Shown here: positions 1-6,165 of the stretch, piece by piece | Numbering within the stretch: position 1 is the first letter of the stretch | Layout of the letters: each line of letters opens with the position of its first letter | Assembly: GCA_026416315.1 (NCBI GenBank) | Contig: JAOAFK010000108.1 | Coordinates: 1 to 7,283, forward strand | Reading direction: 5' to 3' | Origin: Syntrophorhabdaceae bacterium | GTDB taxonomy: Bacteria; Desulfobacterota; Syntrophorhabdia; Syntrophorhabdales; Syntrophorhabdaceae | DNA: 7,283 nucleotides | Notes under the pieces: generated by a model | Told to the model about the DNA's origin: nothing | Seen by the model: only the letters and a program-made list of their open reading frames with translations | Database searches by the model: none | Program-made: the position numbers and the translations under genes

Positions 1-1
1 C

Positions 2-652
2 ATGATTGTGGTCATGATAGGCGGTTTTATTATAAGCTGGTTTATAAAAAAACTCCTTGCAAGGGTTTTGATGATTTTTAAATTCGATAAATGGGCAGAG
101 GATGTGGGAATTATTAATTTTTTAAAAAAGGGAGATGTAAAAACCCTGCCATCAGTGATTATAAGTAAGATCGCCTTCTGGATTTTTATTGTGGTGTTCT
201 TTTCCTTTGGTATGAATTTTATAGGCATCACCCAGTTCAGTGAATACGCCTCAAAGATCACAGCCACGCTTCCTACAATAGTCATTTCCATTTTAATTGT
301 TATCATTGGAATTATACTCAGCAATTTTATCGGAAGACTTGTATACCTTGCATGTGAGAATGCGAATCTAAAATATGGTGATATCATCACAAAAAGCATT
401 AGAATCTTTCTCATAATCATTACTTTTGGCATTGTCTTTGAATACATAGGTATTGGTAACACTATTATAACGATAAGCTTTCTTATTATATTCGGCGGGA
501 TTATCCTAACCCTTTCCCTTGCTCTGGGTATTGGATTGAGTTATGTTGTAGGTGACCTCATCAAGGAAAGGGTTAGGATGAAATGGGATAAAAAGCATAG
601 AGAAGATAATCCTTCATTTAAAGAAGAAATCCATAAACCAGCCGACCGATAG
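2..652 (+). CDS. Membrane protein with conserved TM-helix repeats, MscS-related but lacking a visible channel domain (5' partial)
   Basis: The reading frame is open to the left edge, so the true start probably lies upstream; the ATG at base 2 need not be the start. The visible 216 residues are mostly hydrophobic, with likely membrane segments near residues 1-22, 53-73, 88-115, 131-150 and 155-182. A charged, probably cytoplasmic tail follows from about residue 187. The pattern of a helix ending in a Lys/Arg patch (FIKKLLARVL), then a Gly-rich helix with SLALGIGLSYVVGDLIKE near 172-189, resembles the conserved TM-helix repeat family found in or near small-conductance mechanosensitive channels. 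The beta domain and C-terminal domain of a typical MscS are absent after the last helix, so channel activity is not shown. The 3' end overlaps the convergent hydrolase gene by 39 bases. Family assignment is from remembered pattern, not a search. Confidence 0.7.
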   Translation: MIVVMIGGFIISWFIKKLLARVLMIFKFDKWAEDVGIINFLKKGDVKTLPSVIISKIAFWIFIVVFFSFGMNFIGITQFSEYASKITATLPTIVISILIVIIGIILSNFIGRLVYLACENANLKYGDIITKSIRIFLIIITFGIVFEYIGIGNTIITISFLIIFGGIILTLSLALGIGLSYVVGDLIKERVRMKWDKKHREDNPSFKEEIHKPADR

Positions 653-1324
653 TTCTATTACCTTTTGTCTGTGAACAGGGTCTGAAAATACATGGTCTGC
701 CCCTTTTATAAGTTCAAACCTCTTTGGCTCCTTGATATGTTTGAAGATTTCCAGGCCTTCTTCATAGGGTACAACCTCATCCTGGTCTCCATGGATACCA
801 AGGCCACAAGAAACCTTTTCTGCCTCAGAGAGGATATGGTATTGAGAAAAATCTTTATATATTTCATCTTTGAATTTTATCCCTGAAACATCCCCATCTT
901 CTTTTTTCTCAAGCTTGTATGGTGTTGCCAAGAAAGAAATGCATTTTATTCTTCTGTCACGGGCTGCCTTAATAATGGCCGTTGCACCGCCAAAACTACT
1001 TCCTAATATGCCAAGCCTTGCCTTATCTATTGATTTGTGATTTATCACAAAATCTATAACAGCACTTAAATTTTCAAGTCTTATCGTGAGGGTTGTTTCT
1101 TCGATTTTACCGGAACTTTCACCACAGCCGTGATAATCGAACCTGCATGTAGCAATGTTCTGTTTTAGTAATGCGTCCGATAGGGCAATATATTTAGAAC
1201 TATCCTTTGAACTCACGAGGCCATGGGATAGAATCACGCATGGAAATGTGCCTTTCCCATCAGGTAATGTCATTACGCCTCTTATGGTATTATAAGTTGA
1301 TTTCAATTCAAATATCTCCATCAT
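614..1324 (-). CDS. Alpha/beta hydrolase (serine esterase/peptidase-like)
   Basis: This 236-residue protein carries the full alpha/beta-hydrolase signature set. There is an oxyanion-loop SHG at 33-35 and an FDYHGCGESSG strand-loop at 62-72. The nucleophile elbow is GSSFG at 108-112, with Ser110 as the expected nucleophile. HGDQDEVVP at 178-186 gives Asp182 as the likely acid, and GADH at 208-211 gives His211 as the base. The length is normal for a single-domain cytoplasmic hydrolase; no signal peptide or membrane segment is visible. The family cleaves esters, thioesters or peptides, and the substrate here cannot be told. It is the last gene of the lptF-lptG-exonuclease-hydrolase run. Its ATG overlaps the exonuclease stop as ATGATG, and a GGAGG lies 9 bases before the first ATG, indicating coupled translation. 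A second in-frame ATG directly follows. The 3' end overlaps the convergent membrane-protein gene. Confidence 0.9.
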   Translation of the reverse strand: MMEIFELKSTYNTIRGVMTLPDGKGTFPCVILSHGLVSSKDSSKYIALSDALLKQNIATCRFDYHGCGESSGKIEETTLTIRLENLSAVIDFVINHKSIDKARLGILGSSFGGATAIIKAARDRRIKCISFLATPYKLEKKEDGDVSGIKFKDEIYKDFSQYHILSEAEKVSCGLGIHGDQDEVVPYEEGLEIFKHIKEPKRFELIKGADHVFSDPVHRQKVIELSVGWFMDFFFK

Positions 1325-1803
1325 ATAAGCTTACCTCCATATTGCTCCATAAGGATTCTTTCAAGGGGGATAAGGTTCATCACATCCTCTCGATTGTATT
1401 CAAGAAGAAGGTTTAGGGCATCTATTCTTCCTTTTTTCACATATATCTCCCAGAGTGTCATGGCATAATAACCATTTATACCTTCTGTTTTTCTCTTGAT
1501 CCCGAAGGTCTTTTCCAGTTCCTTAAGACCGCCTTTGATGCCCAATTTCCTTTTTATCTTTAAAAGGTCAATGGACGTATGGGTTTCTTTTAAATCAATG
1601 TCAAGACATTTTTTAATCCGTGGAAGGTCAAAGTTATCACCATTAAAGGTAACTATGGTGTCAGAAAGATTAATAATTGTTGAAAATCTATGAGGGGTTA
1701 TTCCTTTGCCGCTTAATTGTAAGAATCCATATCTTTCCATGTATACGCCTATCACACATATGTTACCTATTCTGTCCGTCTCTATATCAAGATAGGCCTT
1801 CAT
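1321..1803 (-). CDS. DEDDy-type 3'-5' exonuclease, ribonuclease H-like fold (YprB/RNase_H_2-like)
   Basis: This compact 160-residue protein is essentially one DnaQ-like exonuclease core. Exo I is YLDIET at 4-9 (metal ligands Asp6 and Glu8). Exo II is TFNGDNFDLPR at 52-62 (Asp59). Exo III is YNRED at 136-140, where Tyr136 and Asp140 make the YxxxD form of the DEDDy class. All four acidic residues are present, so it should be active as a two-metal 3'-5' nuclease on DNA or RNA; the substrate is unknown. The FNGDNFDLP form resembles the YprB-like ribonuclease H-like family more than polymerase epsilon subunits. The start lies 16 bases after lptG with no clear Shine-Dalgarno: the leader is an A-rich tract. 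Coupling to lptG translation is plausible. Its end overlaps the hydrolase start by four bases. No extra domain is seen, so a partner may supply specificity. Confidence 0.85.
   Translation of the reverse strand: MKAYLDIETDRIGNICVIGVYMERYGFLQLSGKGITPHRFSTIINLSDTIVTFNGDNFDLPRIKKCLDIDLKETHTSIDLLKIKRKLGIKGGLKELEKTFGIKRKTEGINGYYAMTLWEIYVKKGRIDALNLLLEYNREDVMNLIPLERILMEQYGGKLI
1334..1338 (-). promoter_or_regulatory. Shine-Dalgarno site of the hydrolase gene
   Basis: The minus strand reads GGAGG nine bases before the ATG at 1324 and twelve before the second ATG at 1321. The site lies inside the last codons of the exonuclease gene (Gly-Gly of YGGKLI). Its spacing favours the upstream ATG, which gives the 4-base overlap. 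Confidence 0.75.
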
Positions 1804-1819
1804 AATCTTTTTTTTCTTT

Positions 1820-2899
1820 TTATGTCCTCAGTGTAATAATACCTACTATTCCGGCGAAAAAGAACAGGACATTGGCAAGCCAGGCAGCAAAAACAGGGGG
1901 GAATATGTCAGAATAACCAAAAGAAAGGGATATATGGTGGAAGAACCAGTATAGAATTCCTACAGTTATACCCGTCAGTATCCCCTTTGATATGTGTTTT
2001 GTTTTTACATACCTTAAACCAACTGAAAAAGCAGCGAATACCATTATAAGATTTATAAATGGAAAGGATATCTTGTTATATAAGTCTACAAGATATCGCC
2101 TTACATCATGACCATCCCTTCTCAATCTTTTTATATATCTCGATAATTCCTTATAGCTCATATCTTCAGGATTTCTCTCTATTGCTTTAAAAATAGAAGG
2201 ATTCTCCCTTATTAAGTCTTTTAATTCCTTGAATGTCTTTTTTTCAACAATGTTTTCTCTTTCAAATCTTCTCTCTATCACATTATAGAAGATCCAAGAA
2301 TCGTTTAACCACTCTCCTTTCTCTGCATCAATTCTTCTTTTTACTGCATAGTCATCGGATAGCTCAATAATAGTAAGACCTTTAATTATATCCTTTTTCT
2401 GGTCATAGTTATCAATGTTATTTATGAAATTACCCCTTTTAAACCAGATTCGATCGTTTTTCAGAAACACGTAGGGTTCTTCCTTTTTTATCCTTACCCT
2501 ATAAATGTATTCAGCGGCCTGAGAACTGAAAGGCTTAATCCATTCAGAGATAGAAAAGGAAAAAAGGGTAAGGAGAATAGAAAGGCCCACAAAGGGCATC
2601 ATAATGGAAAAGGTGCTGATACCCGATGTTCTGAGGGTTATCATCTCATTGTTTCTAATCATTATTATGAGAAGGATGAGCATGGATATTAAAAATGCAA
2701 GGGGTAACATGAGGTTTATATAATATGGTGTCCTTAAAAAAAGGTATAGTATACTGTTCAAAAAATTACTGAATGTGGATGTAAAAATATCCATATGTTC
2801 GAAAAATTCTATGGTTGTGAAGATCACTATACCTGCGATCTCTGTGATGAGGAGAAACTTTAAGACATTTGTCAAAAGATATCTATTTAGTCTTTTCAA
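1820..2899 (-). CDS. lptG: LPS export ABC transporter permease LptG (YjgP/YjgQ family)
   Basis: LptG pairs with LptF and the LptB ATPase to lift lipopolysaccharide out of the inner membrane towards LptC/LptA. The layout is typical: three N-terminal helices (about 13-32, 52-81, 98-116), a periplasmic beta-jellyroll-like region (about 125-271), and three C-terminal helices (about 277-294, 305-322, 334-357). The family motif NNEMITLRTSGIS follows helix 2, and LYNKISFPFINLIMVF opens helix 4. I chose the TTG at 2899, giving 359 residues that start MKRLNRYLL, which matches how LptG proteins usually begin. GGAGAG lies six bases upstream of it. The first in-frame ATG, at 2917, would add six residues, lacks a good ribosome site and increases the overlap with lptF from 17 to 35 bases. 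LptG rather than a second LptF is inferred from its second position and N-terminus. The family assignment is firm. Confidence 0.9.
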   Translation of the reverse strand: MKRLNRYLLTNVLKFLLITEIAGIVIFTTIEFFEHMDIFTSTFSNFLNSILYLFLRTPYYINLMLPLAFLISMLILLIIMIRNNEMITLRTSGISTFSIMMPFVGLSILLTLFSFSISEWIKPFSSQAAEYIYRVRIKKEEPYVFLKNDRIWFKRGNFINNIDNYDQKKDIIKGLTIIELSDDYAVKRRIDAEKGEWLNDSWIFYNVIERRFERENIVEKKTFKELKDLIRENPSIFKAIERNPEDMSYKELSRYIKRLRRDGHDVRRYLVDLYNKISFPFINLIMVFAAFSVGLRYVKTKHISKGILTGITVGILYWFFHHISLSFGYSDIFPPVFAAWLANVLFFFAGIVGIITLRT

Positions 2900-4076
2900 T
2901 GTAAGCTCTCCAAGCATGTCTTATTCTGTCTGGTATAGTTTCATATTCTTCAAAATTGACATTCCTCATGAAAAATAACCCTATTAAAAAAATAATAATA
3001 TTAGGCGAAAGGGATGTTAAAATAGCTGGAATACCAAAACTTTTACCTATATTTTCCGTAAATGCCATAAGGACATAATAAAGTATAAAGAGTAAGAGAC
3101 TGTATGCAATCCCTGAGAGTTTTCCCTCAATTCTTCTTCTGATACCAAGGGGTACCCCGAGAAAAATAAAAGATATACAAGATAGAGGTATAGAAAATTT
3201 CTTGTATATTTCCAGGGATAGCTCATACCTCATGAGTGCATTTGCATTTACCATGGCCTTTTTAAGGTCTTTGATATCCATTTCATGGGGTCTTTTTCTA
3301 AGGGGAACATTCTGGGGGATATTTTTTTCAAGATTGATGGAAAATAGATATTCCTTGAAATACAGGTTTCTGTAAATATCCTTTTTCTTTTCCCATCTGT
3401 GGAGGTTTCCATCTTCGAGGATAAAGTTCAGATCCATTGTCATGGGGTCAAAATTTATTATGCCTTTTTTTGCTGTGATTGTCTGTTTTATATCTTTATC
3501 CCTGTCATCAGAAACAAGGACACCCTTTAACCTTTTATTATCATTATCCACTTTATCCACATATATAACAATACCGGGAATGCTATCGTTGAATATGCCT
3601 TCACGATCCTCTATAGTGATGCCTTTTTTAACAATATTTATTAATGTTTTTCTGAAAAGGTCTCCGCTGTTTGGTAGAAGGAGAAGGGTATTTAAAATGC
3701 CAAAAAGGGTTATAAATATACCAAGCACTGCTACAGGAATATACAATCTATTAAGATTTATTCCATGGGCCTTTATTGCCAGTATTTCGTTTTCAGTGGA
3801 AAGTCTACCGAGCACAACAATGGTTGAGAGCAAAAAAGACATGGGCAGGGTAAAGGTAAGATACGGTGGAGAAGAATAAACAATAAGGAGGGCTATATCT
3901 TTTACCTCAACGCCTTTATTAATGATTAGATCTGTTATCTGCCCTATTCTGCCTATTACCATTAAAAAAGTTAAAACCACAAGAGAAAGAAGGAGGATTT
4001 CTAAAATCTCTTTAAAAACATATCCGTATAATTTCTTATTAAAAATCGAAAAATTGGGCACATAAAAATTTAACAT
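2883..4076 (-). CDS. lptF: LPS export ABC transporter permease LptF (YjgP/YjgQ family)
   Basis: This 397-residue inner-membrane protein is the partner permease of LptG in the LptB2FG transporter. Membrane helices are predicted at about 24-44, 60-90 and 111-134. A periplasmic jellyroll-like region spans about 140-285, and further helices lie at about 293-311, 322-341 and 350-371. The family motif TENEILAIKAHGIN is at 94-107, and KFSIPLSCISFIFLGVPLGI at 293-312 opens the second helix bundle in the way typical of LptF. The ATG at 4076 is directly preceded by an in-frame TAG, so no longer form is possible. It gives roughly ten residues more than usual before the KKLYGYVFKEIL block, and no strong Shine-Dalgarno precedes it. 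A GTG at codon 6 is an alternative. It is first in a four-gene minus-strand run and overlaps lptG. LptB, LptC and LptA are not in the window. Confidence 0.9.
   Translation of the reverse strand: MLNFYVPNFSIFNKKLYGYVFKEILEILLLSLVVLTFLMVIGRIGQITDLIINKGVEVKDIALLIVYSSPPYLTFTLPMSFLLSTIVVLGRLSTENEILAIKAHGINLNRLYIPVAVLGIFITLFGILNTLLLLPNSGDLFRKTLINIVKKGITIEDREGIFNDSIPGIVIYVDKVDNDNKRLKGVLVSDDRDKDIKQTITAKKGIINFDPMTMDLNFILEDGNLHRWEKKKDIYRNLYFKEYLFSINLEKNIPQNVPLRKRPHEMDIKDLKKAMVNANALMRYELSLEIYKKFSIPLSCISFIFLGVPLGIRRRIEGKLSGIAYSLLLFILYYVLMAFTENIGKSFGIPAILTSLSPNIIIFLIGLFFMRNVNFEEYETIPDRIRHAWRAYIEKTK
2906..2911 (-). promoter_or_regulatory. Shine-Dalgarno site supporting a TTG start for lptG
   Basis: The minus strand reads GGAGAG, then six bases, then TTG at 2899. 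The site lies inside the end of lptF and downstream of the alternative ATG at 2917, so it can serve only the TTG. It therefore decides the start. Confidence 0.65.
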
Positions 4077-4096
4077 CTAATCATAATGCCTGTCAA
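4068..4096 (-). promoter_or_regulatory. Possible sigma-70-type promoter for lptF
   Basis: The minus strand has a perfect -35 box, TTGACA (4096-4091), and after 17 bases TTAAAT (4073-4068), a 4-of-6 match to the -10 box. The -10 box lies inside codons 2-3 of lptF as called from the ATG at 4076. If it is used, transcription would start near 4061, exactly at the GTG of codon 6. The -35 is strong but the geometry conflicts with the ATG start, so either the start is wrong or another -10 is used. Confidence 0.35.
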
Positions 4097-4116
4097 TTAA
4101 TGAAACTTTTTAAAGA

Positions 4117-4145
4117 TTGAGTATTTTGTCCTAATCCTGTATGAT
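4117..4145 (+). promoter_or_regulatory. Sigma-70-type promoter for uvrB
   Basis: TTGAGT (4117-4122) and TATGAT (4140-4145) are separated by the ideal 17 bases and match the -35 and -10 consensus in 4 and 5 of 6 positions. The expected transcription start is near 4152, only about four bases before the first ATG (4156) and about sixteen before the second (4168). No CTGT-N8-ACAG LexA operator or GAAC-N4-GTTC site is seen, so SOS control of the known types is not visible. Confidence 0.55.
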
Positions 4146-4167
4146 TTTTATTTGAATGGTTGATAAG

Positions 4168-6156
4168 ATGAAGAGGTTCAAACTTATAAGTGATTATAAA
4201 CCATCAGGGGACCAGCCCCAGGCCATAGAAAAGATTTCGGAAAATATAAAAAAAGGTGTAAAACATCAGGTGCTCCTCGGCGTAACAGGTTCTGGAAAGA
4301 CATTCACCATGGCCAATGTAATAGAACGTGTTCAAAAGACAACCCTTATCATCTCTCATAATAAGACCCTTGCAGCCCAATTATATGGAGAATTCAAAAA
4401 CCTTTTTCCGGAAAATGAAGTGCACTTTTTTGTAAGCTATTATGATTATTATCAACCAGAGGCATATATTCCTTCAACTGATACATATATAGAAAAGGAC
4501 TCATCCATCAACGAGGAGATAGATAAATTAAGACTCCTTGCAACAAATGCCCTTTTTGAAAGACCCGATACGATCATTGTGGCAAGTGTGTCCTGTATTT
4601 ATGGCCTTGGTTCTCCCGAGGCATACTACGGCATGCTCATTACCCTCGAAAAGGGTGAAACCCTCACAAGGGAGGAACTTCTCGAAAAACTCATAGAATG
4701 TCAATATGAGAGAAACGATATAGATTTCTACAGGGGAAAATTTAGAGTCAGGGGCTCAAACATAGACATCTTCCCTCCTTACGAGGAAGAAAAGGCTTAC
4801 AGGATAACCATTGAAGATGACAGGATCAGCAGTATCCTTGCCATTGACCCACTGAGTGGTTCTGTAAAAGAAATATTAAAGAGATTGATTGTCTTTCCCG
4901 CATCCCATTATGTTACACCAAGACATACCCTCGAGGCCGCCATTGAGTCCATAAAAAAGGAACTGAAGGAACATCTTGCATTTTTAAGGTCACAGAACAA
5001 ACTCCTTGAAGCACAGCGCCTTGAAATGAGAACAAAATATGATATTGAGATGATGGAAGAGATCGGATACTGTCAGGGTATAGAAAACTATTCAAGACAC
5101 TTAACAGGCAGAAAACCAGGTGAGCCACCACCTACCCTTATTGATTATCTACCCCGAGATGCCCTTATTATAATTGATGAAAGCCATGTAACCATACCCC
5201 AACTTATAGGCATGTACAGGGGAGACAGGTCAAGGAAGGAAACCCTTGTGGAATACGGTTTCAGACTTCCCTCGGCATTGGATAATAGACCTCTTACATT
5301 CGACGAGTTCAAAGAAAGGATAAACCAGGTGCTGTATGTATCTGCAACCCCAGGAAAATACGAGCTTGAACAATCAAAGGGCCATGTAGTTGAACAGATT
5401 ATAAGACCAACAGGACTTATGGATCCTGAGATAGAGGTGATGCCGGCAAGGGATCAACTGAATAAATTATTAGAAGAAATAAAGAAGGTGATTATACGGA
5501 ATGAGCGTGTCCTTGTTACCACCCTCACAAAGAGATTTGCTGAAGAGTTAACGGATTTTCTTCTTGACAGAGGCATCAAGGCAAAATATCTCCATTCAGA
5601 TATAGATACCCTTGAGCGTGTGGCCATTGTAAGGGATTTAAGAATGGGCAAATTCCATGTCCTTGTAGGGGTGAATCTCCTCCGAGAAGGCCTTGATTTA
5701 CCAGAGGTCTCCCTTGTGGCCATACTCGATGCCGATAAAGAGGGATTTTTAAGGTCTGAAACATCCCTTATCCAGACATACGGAAGGGCAGCAAGGAACA
5801 TAAACGGTAAGGTTATTATGTTTGCCGATACAGTGACCCCCTCTATGGAAAAAGCCATATCAGAAACAGAAAGAAGAAGAAAGATCCAGATGGAATACAA
5901 CAAAAGAAACAATATAACCCCTGAAAGCATCAAGAAATCTGTTGTGGATATACTGTCGTCTATCTATGAAAAAGACTATTATACTGTTCCCATTGATGAG
6001 TTTGATGAAAAAAATATTGAGCCGAAAAAGTTTTCAAAGATGCTTAAAAAATTGAGAAAAGAGATAAATGAGGCTGCGAAGAGGTGGGATTTTGAAAAGG
6101 CAGCGCAGTTAAGGGACAGGCTCCTTGCCCTTGAAAAGATGGAAATTAAGCTTTAA
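4168..6156 (+). CDS. uvrB: Excinuclease ABC subunit UvrB
   Basis: UvrB is the damage-verifying helicase-like subunit of nucleotide excision repair: it is loaded by UvrA, clamps the lesion strand and recruits UvrC. Counting from the ATG at 4168 (662 residues, normal length), the Walker A GVTGSGKT is at 38-45. The beta-hairpin YYDYYQPEAYIP is at 91-102 and the Walker B DESH at 337-340. YVSATPG is at 390-396, and motif VI QTYGRAARN at 536-544. The C-terminal UVR domain that contacts UvrC is at about 621-656 (WDFEKAAQLRDRL). All key motifs are intact. An ATG at 4156 would add MVDK. I prefer 4168 because homologues usually begin MKRF-like directly before SDYKPSGDQP and because the promoter leaves almost no leader for 4156. 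Neither start has a clear Shine-Dalgarno. It is divergent from lptF and probably co-transcribed with the aminotransferase. Confidence 0.97.
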   Translation: MKRFKLISDYKPSGDQPQAIEKISENIKKGVKHQVLLGVTGSGKTFTMANVIERVQKTTLIISHNKTLAAQLYGEFKNLFPENEVHFFVSYYDYYQPEAYIPSTDTYIEKDSSINEEIDKLRLLATNALFERPDTIIVASVSCIYGLGSPEAYYGMLITLEKGETLTREELLEKLIECQYERNDIDFYRGKFRVRGSNIDIFPPYEEEKAYRITIEDDRISSILAIDPLSGSVKEILKRLIVFPASHYVTPRHTLEAAIESIKKELKEHLAFLRSQNKLLEAQRLEMRTKYDIEMMEEIGYCQGIENYSRHLTGRKPGEPPPTLIDYLPRDALIIIDESHVTIPQLIGMYRGDRSRKETLVEYGFRLPSALDNRPLTFDEFKERINQVLYVSATPGKYELEQSKGHVVEQIIRPTGLMDPEIEVMPARDQLNKLLEEIKKVIIRNERVLVTTLTKRFAEELTDFLLDRGIKAKYLHSDIDTLERVAIVRDLRMGKFHVLVGVNLLREGLDLPEVSLVAILDADKEGFLRSETSLIQTYGRAARNINGKVIMFADTVTPSMEKAISETERRRKIQMEYNKRNNITPESIKKSVVDILSSIYEKDYYTVPIDEFDEKNIEPKKFSKMLKKLRKEINEAAKRWDFEKAAQLRDRLLALEKMEIKL

Positions 6157-6160
6157 GGAG
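6155..6160 (+). promoter_or_regulatory. Shine-Dalgarno site of the aminotransferase gene
   Basis: AAGGAG overlaps the last two bases of the uvrB stop codon. It is five bases from the ATG at 6166 and two from the ATG at 6163, so the second ATG is favoured. Confidence 0.7.
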
Positions 6161-6165
6161 TAATG

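Noticed and set aside
692..886. Small plus-strand frame over the hydrolase gene, and similar short frames at 1207-1416, 1496-1693 and 2775-2978
   Set aside because: Each lies antisense to a well-supported gene and shows no coding motif or ribosome site of its own.
1804..1822. A/T homopolymer after lptG as a terminator
   Set aside because: In the direction of lptG transcription the run is A, not T, and no stable hairpin precedes it; the operon most likely reads through.
3442..3879. Open frame of 145 codons on the plus strand inside lptF
   Set aside because: Its Ser/Leu/Ile-rich sequence is what the reverse complement of a membrane-protein gene gives, and it lacks a ribosome site and recognisable motifs.
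4138..4153. CTGT near the uvrB -10 box as half of a LexA operator
   Set aside because: The matching ACAG half-site is missing at the required distance, so there is no CTGT-N8-ACAG palindrome.
5454..5933. Open frame of 159 codons on the minus strand inside uvrB
   Set aside because: It is antisense to the conserved helicase motifs V and VI of UvrB, has low-complexity composition and matches no family I recognise; it is a shadow of the real gene.
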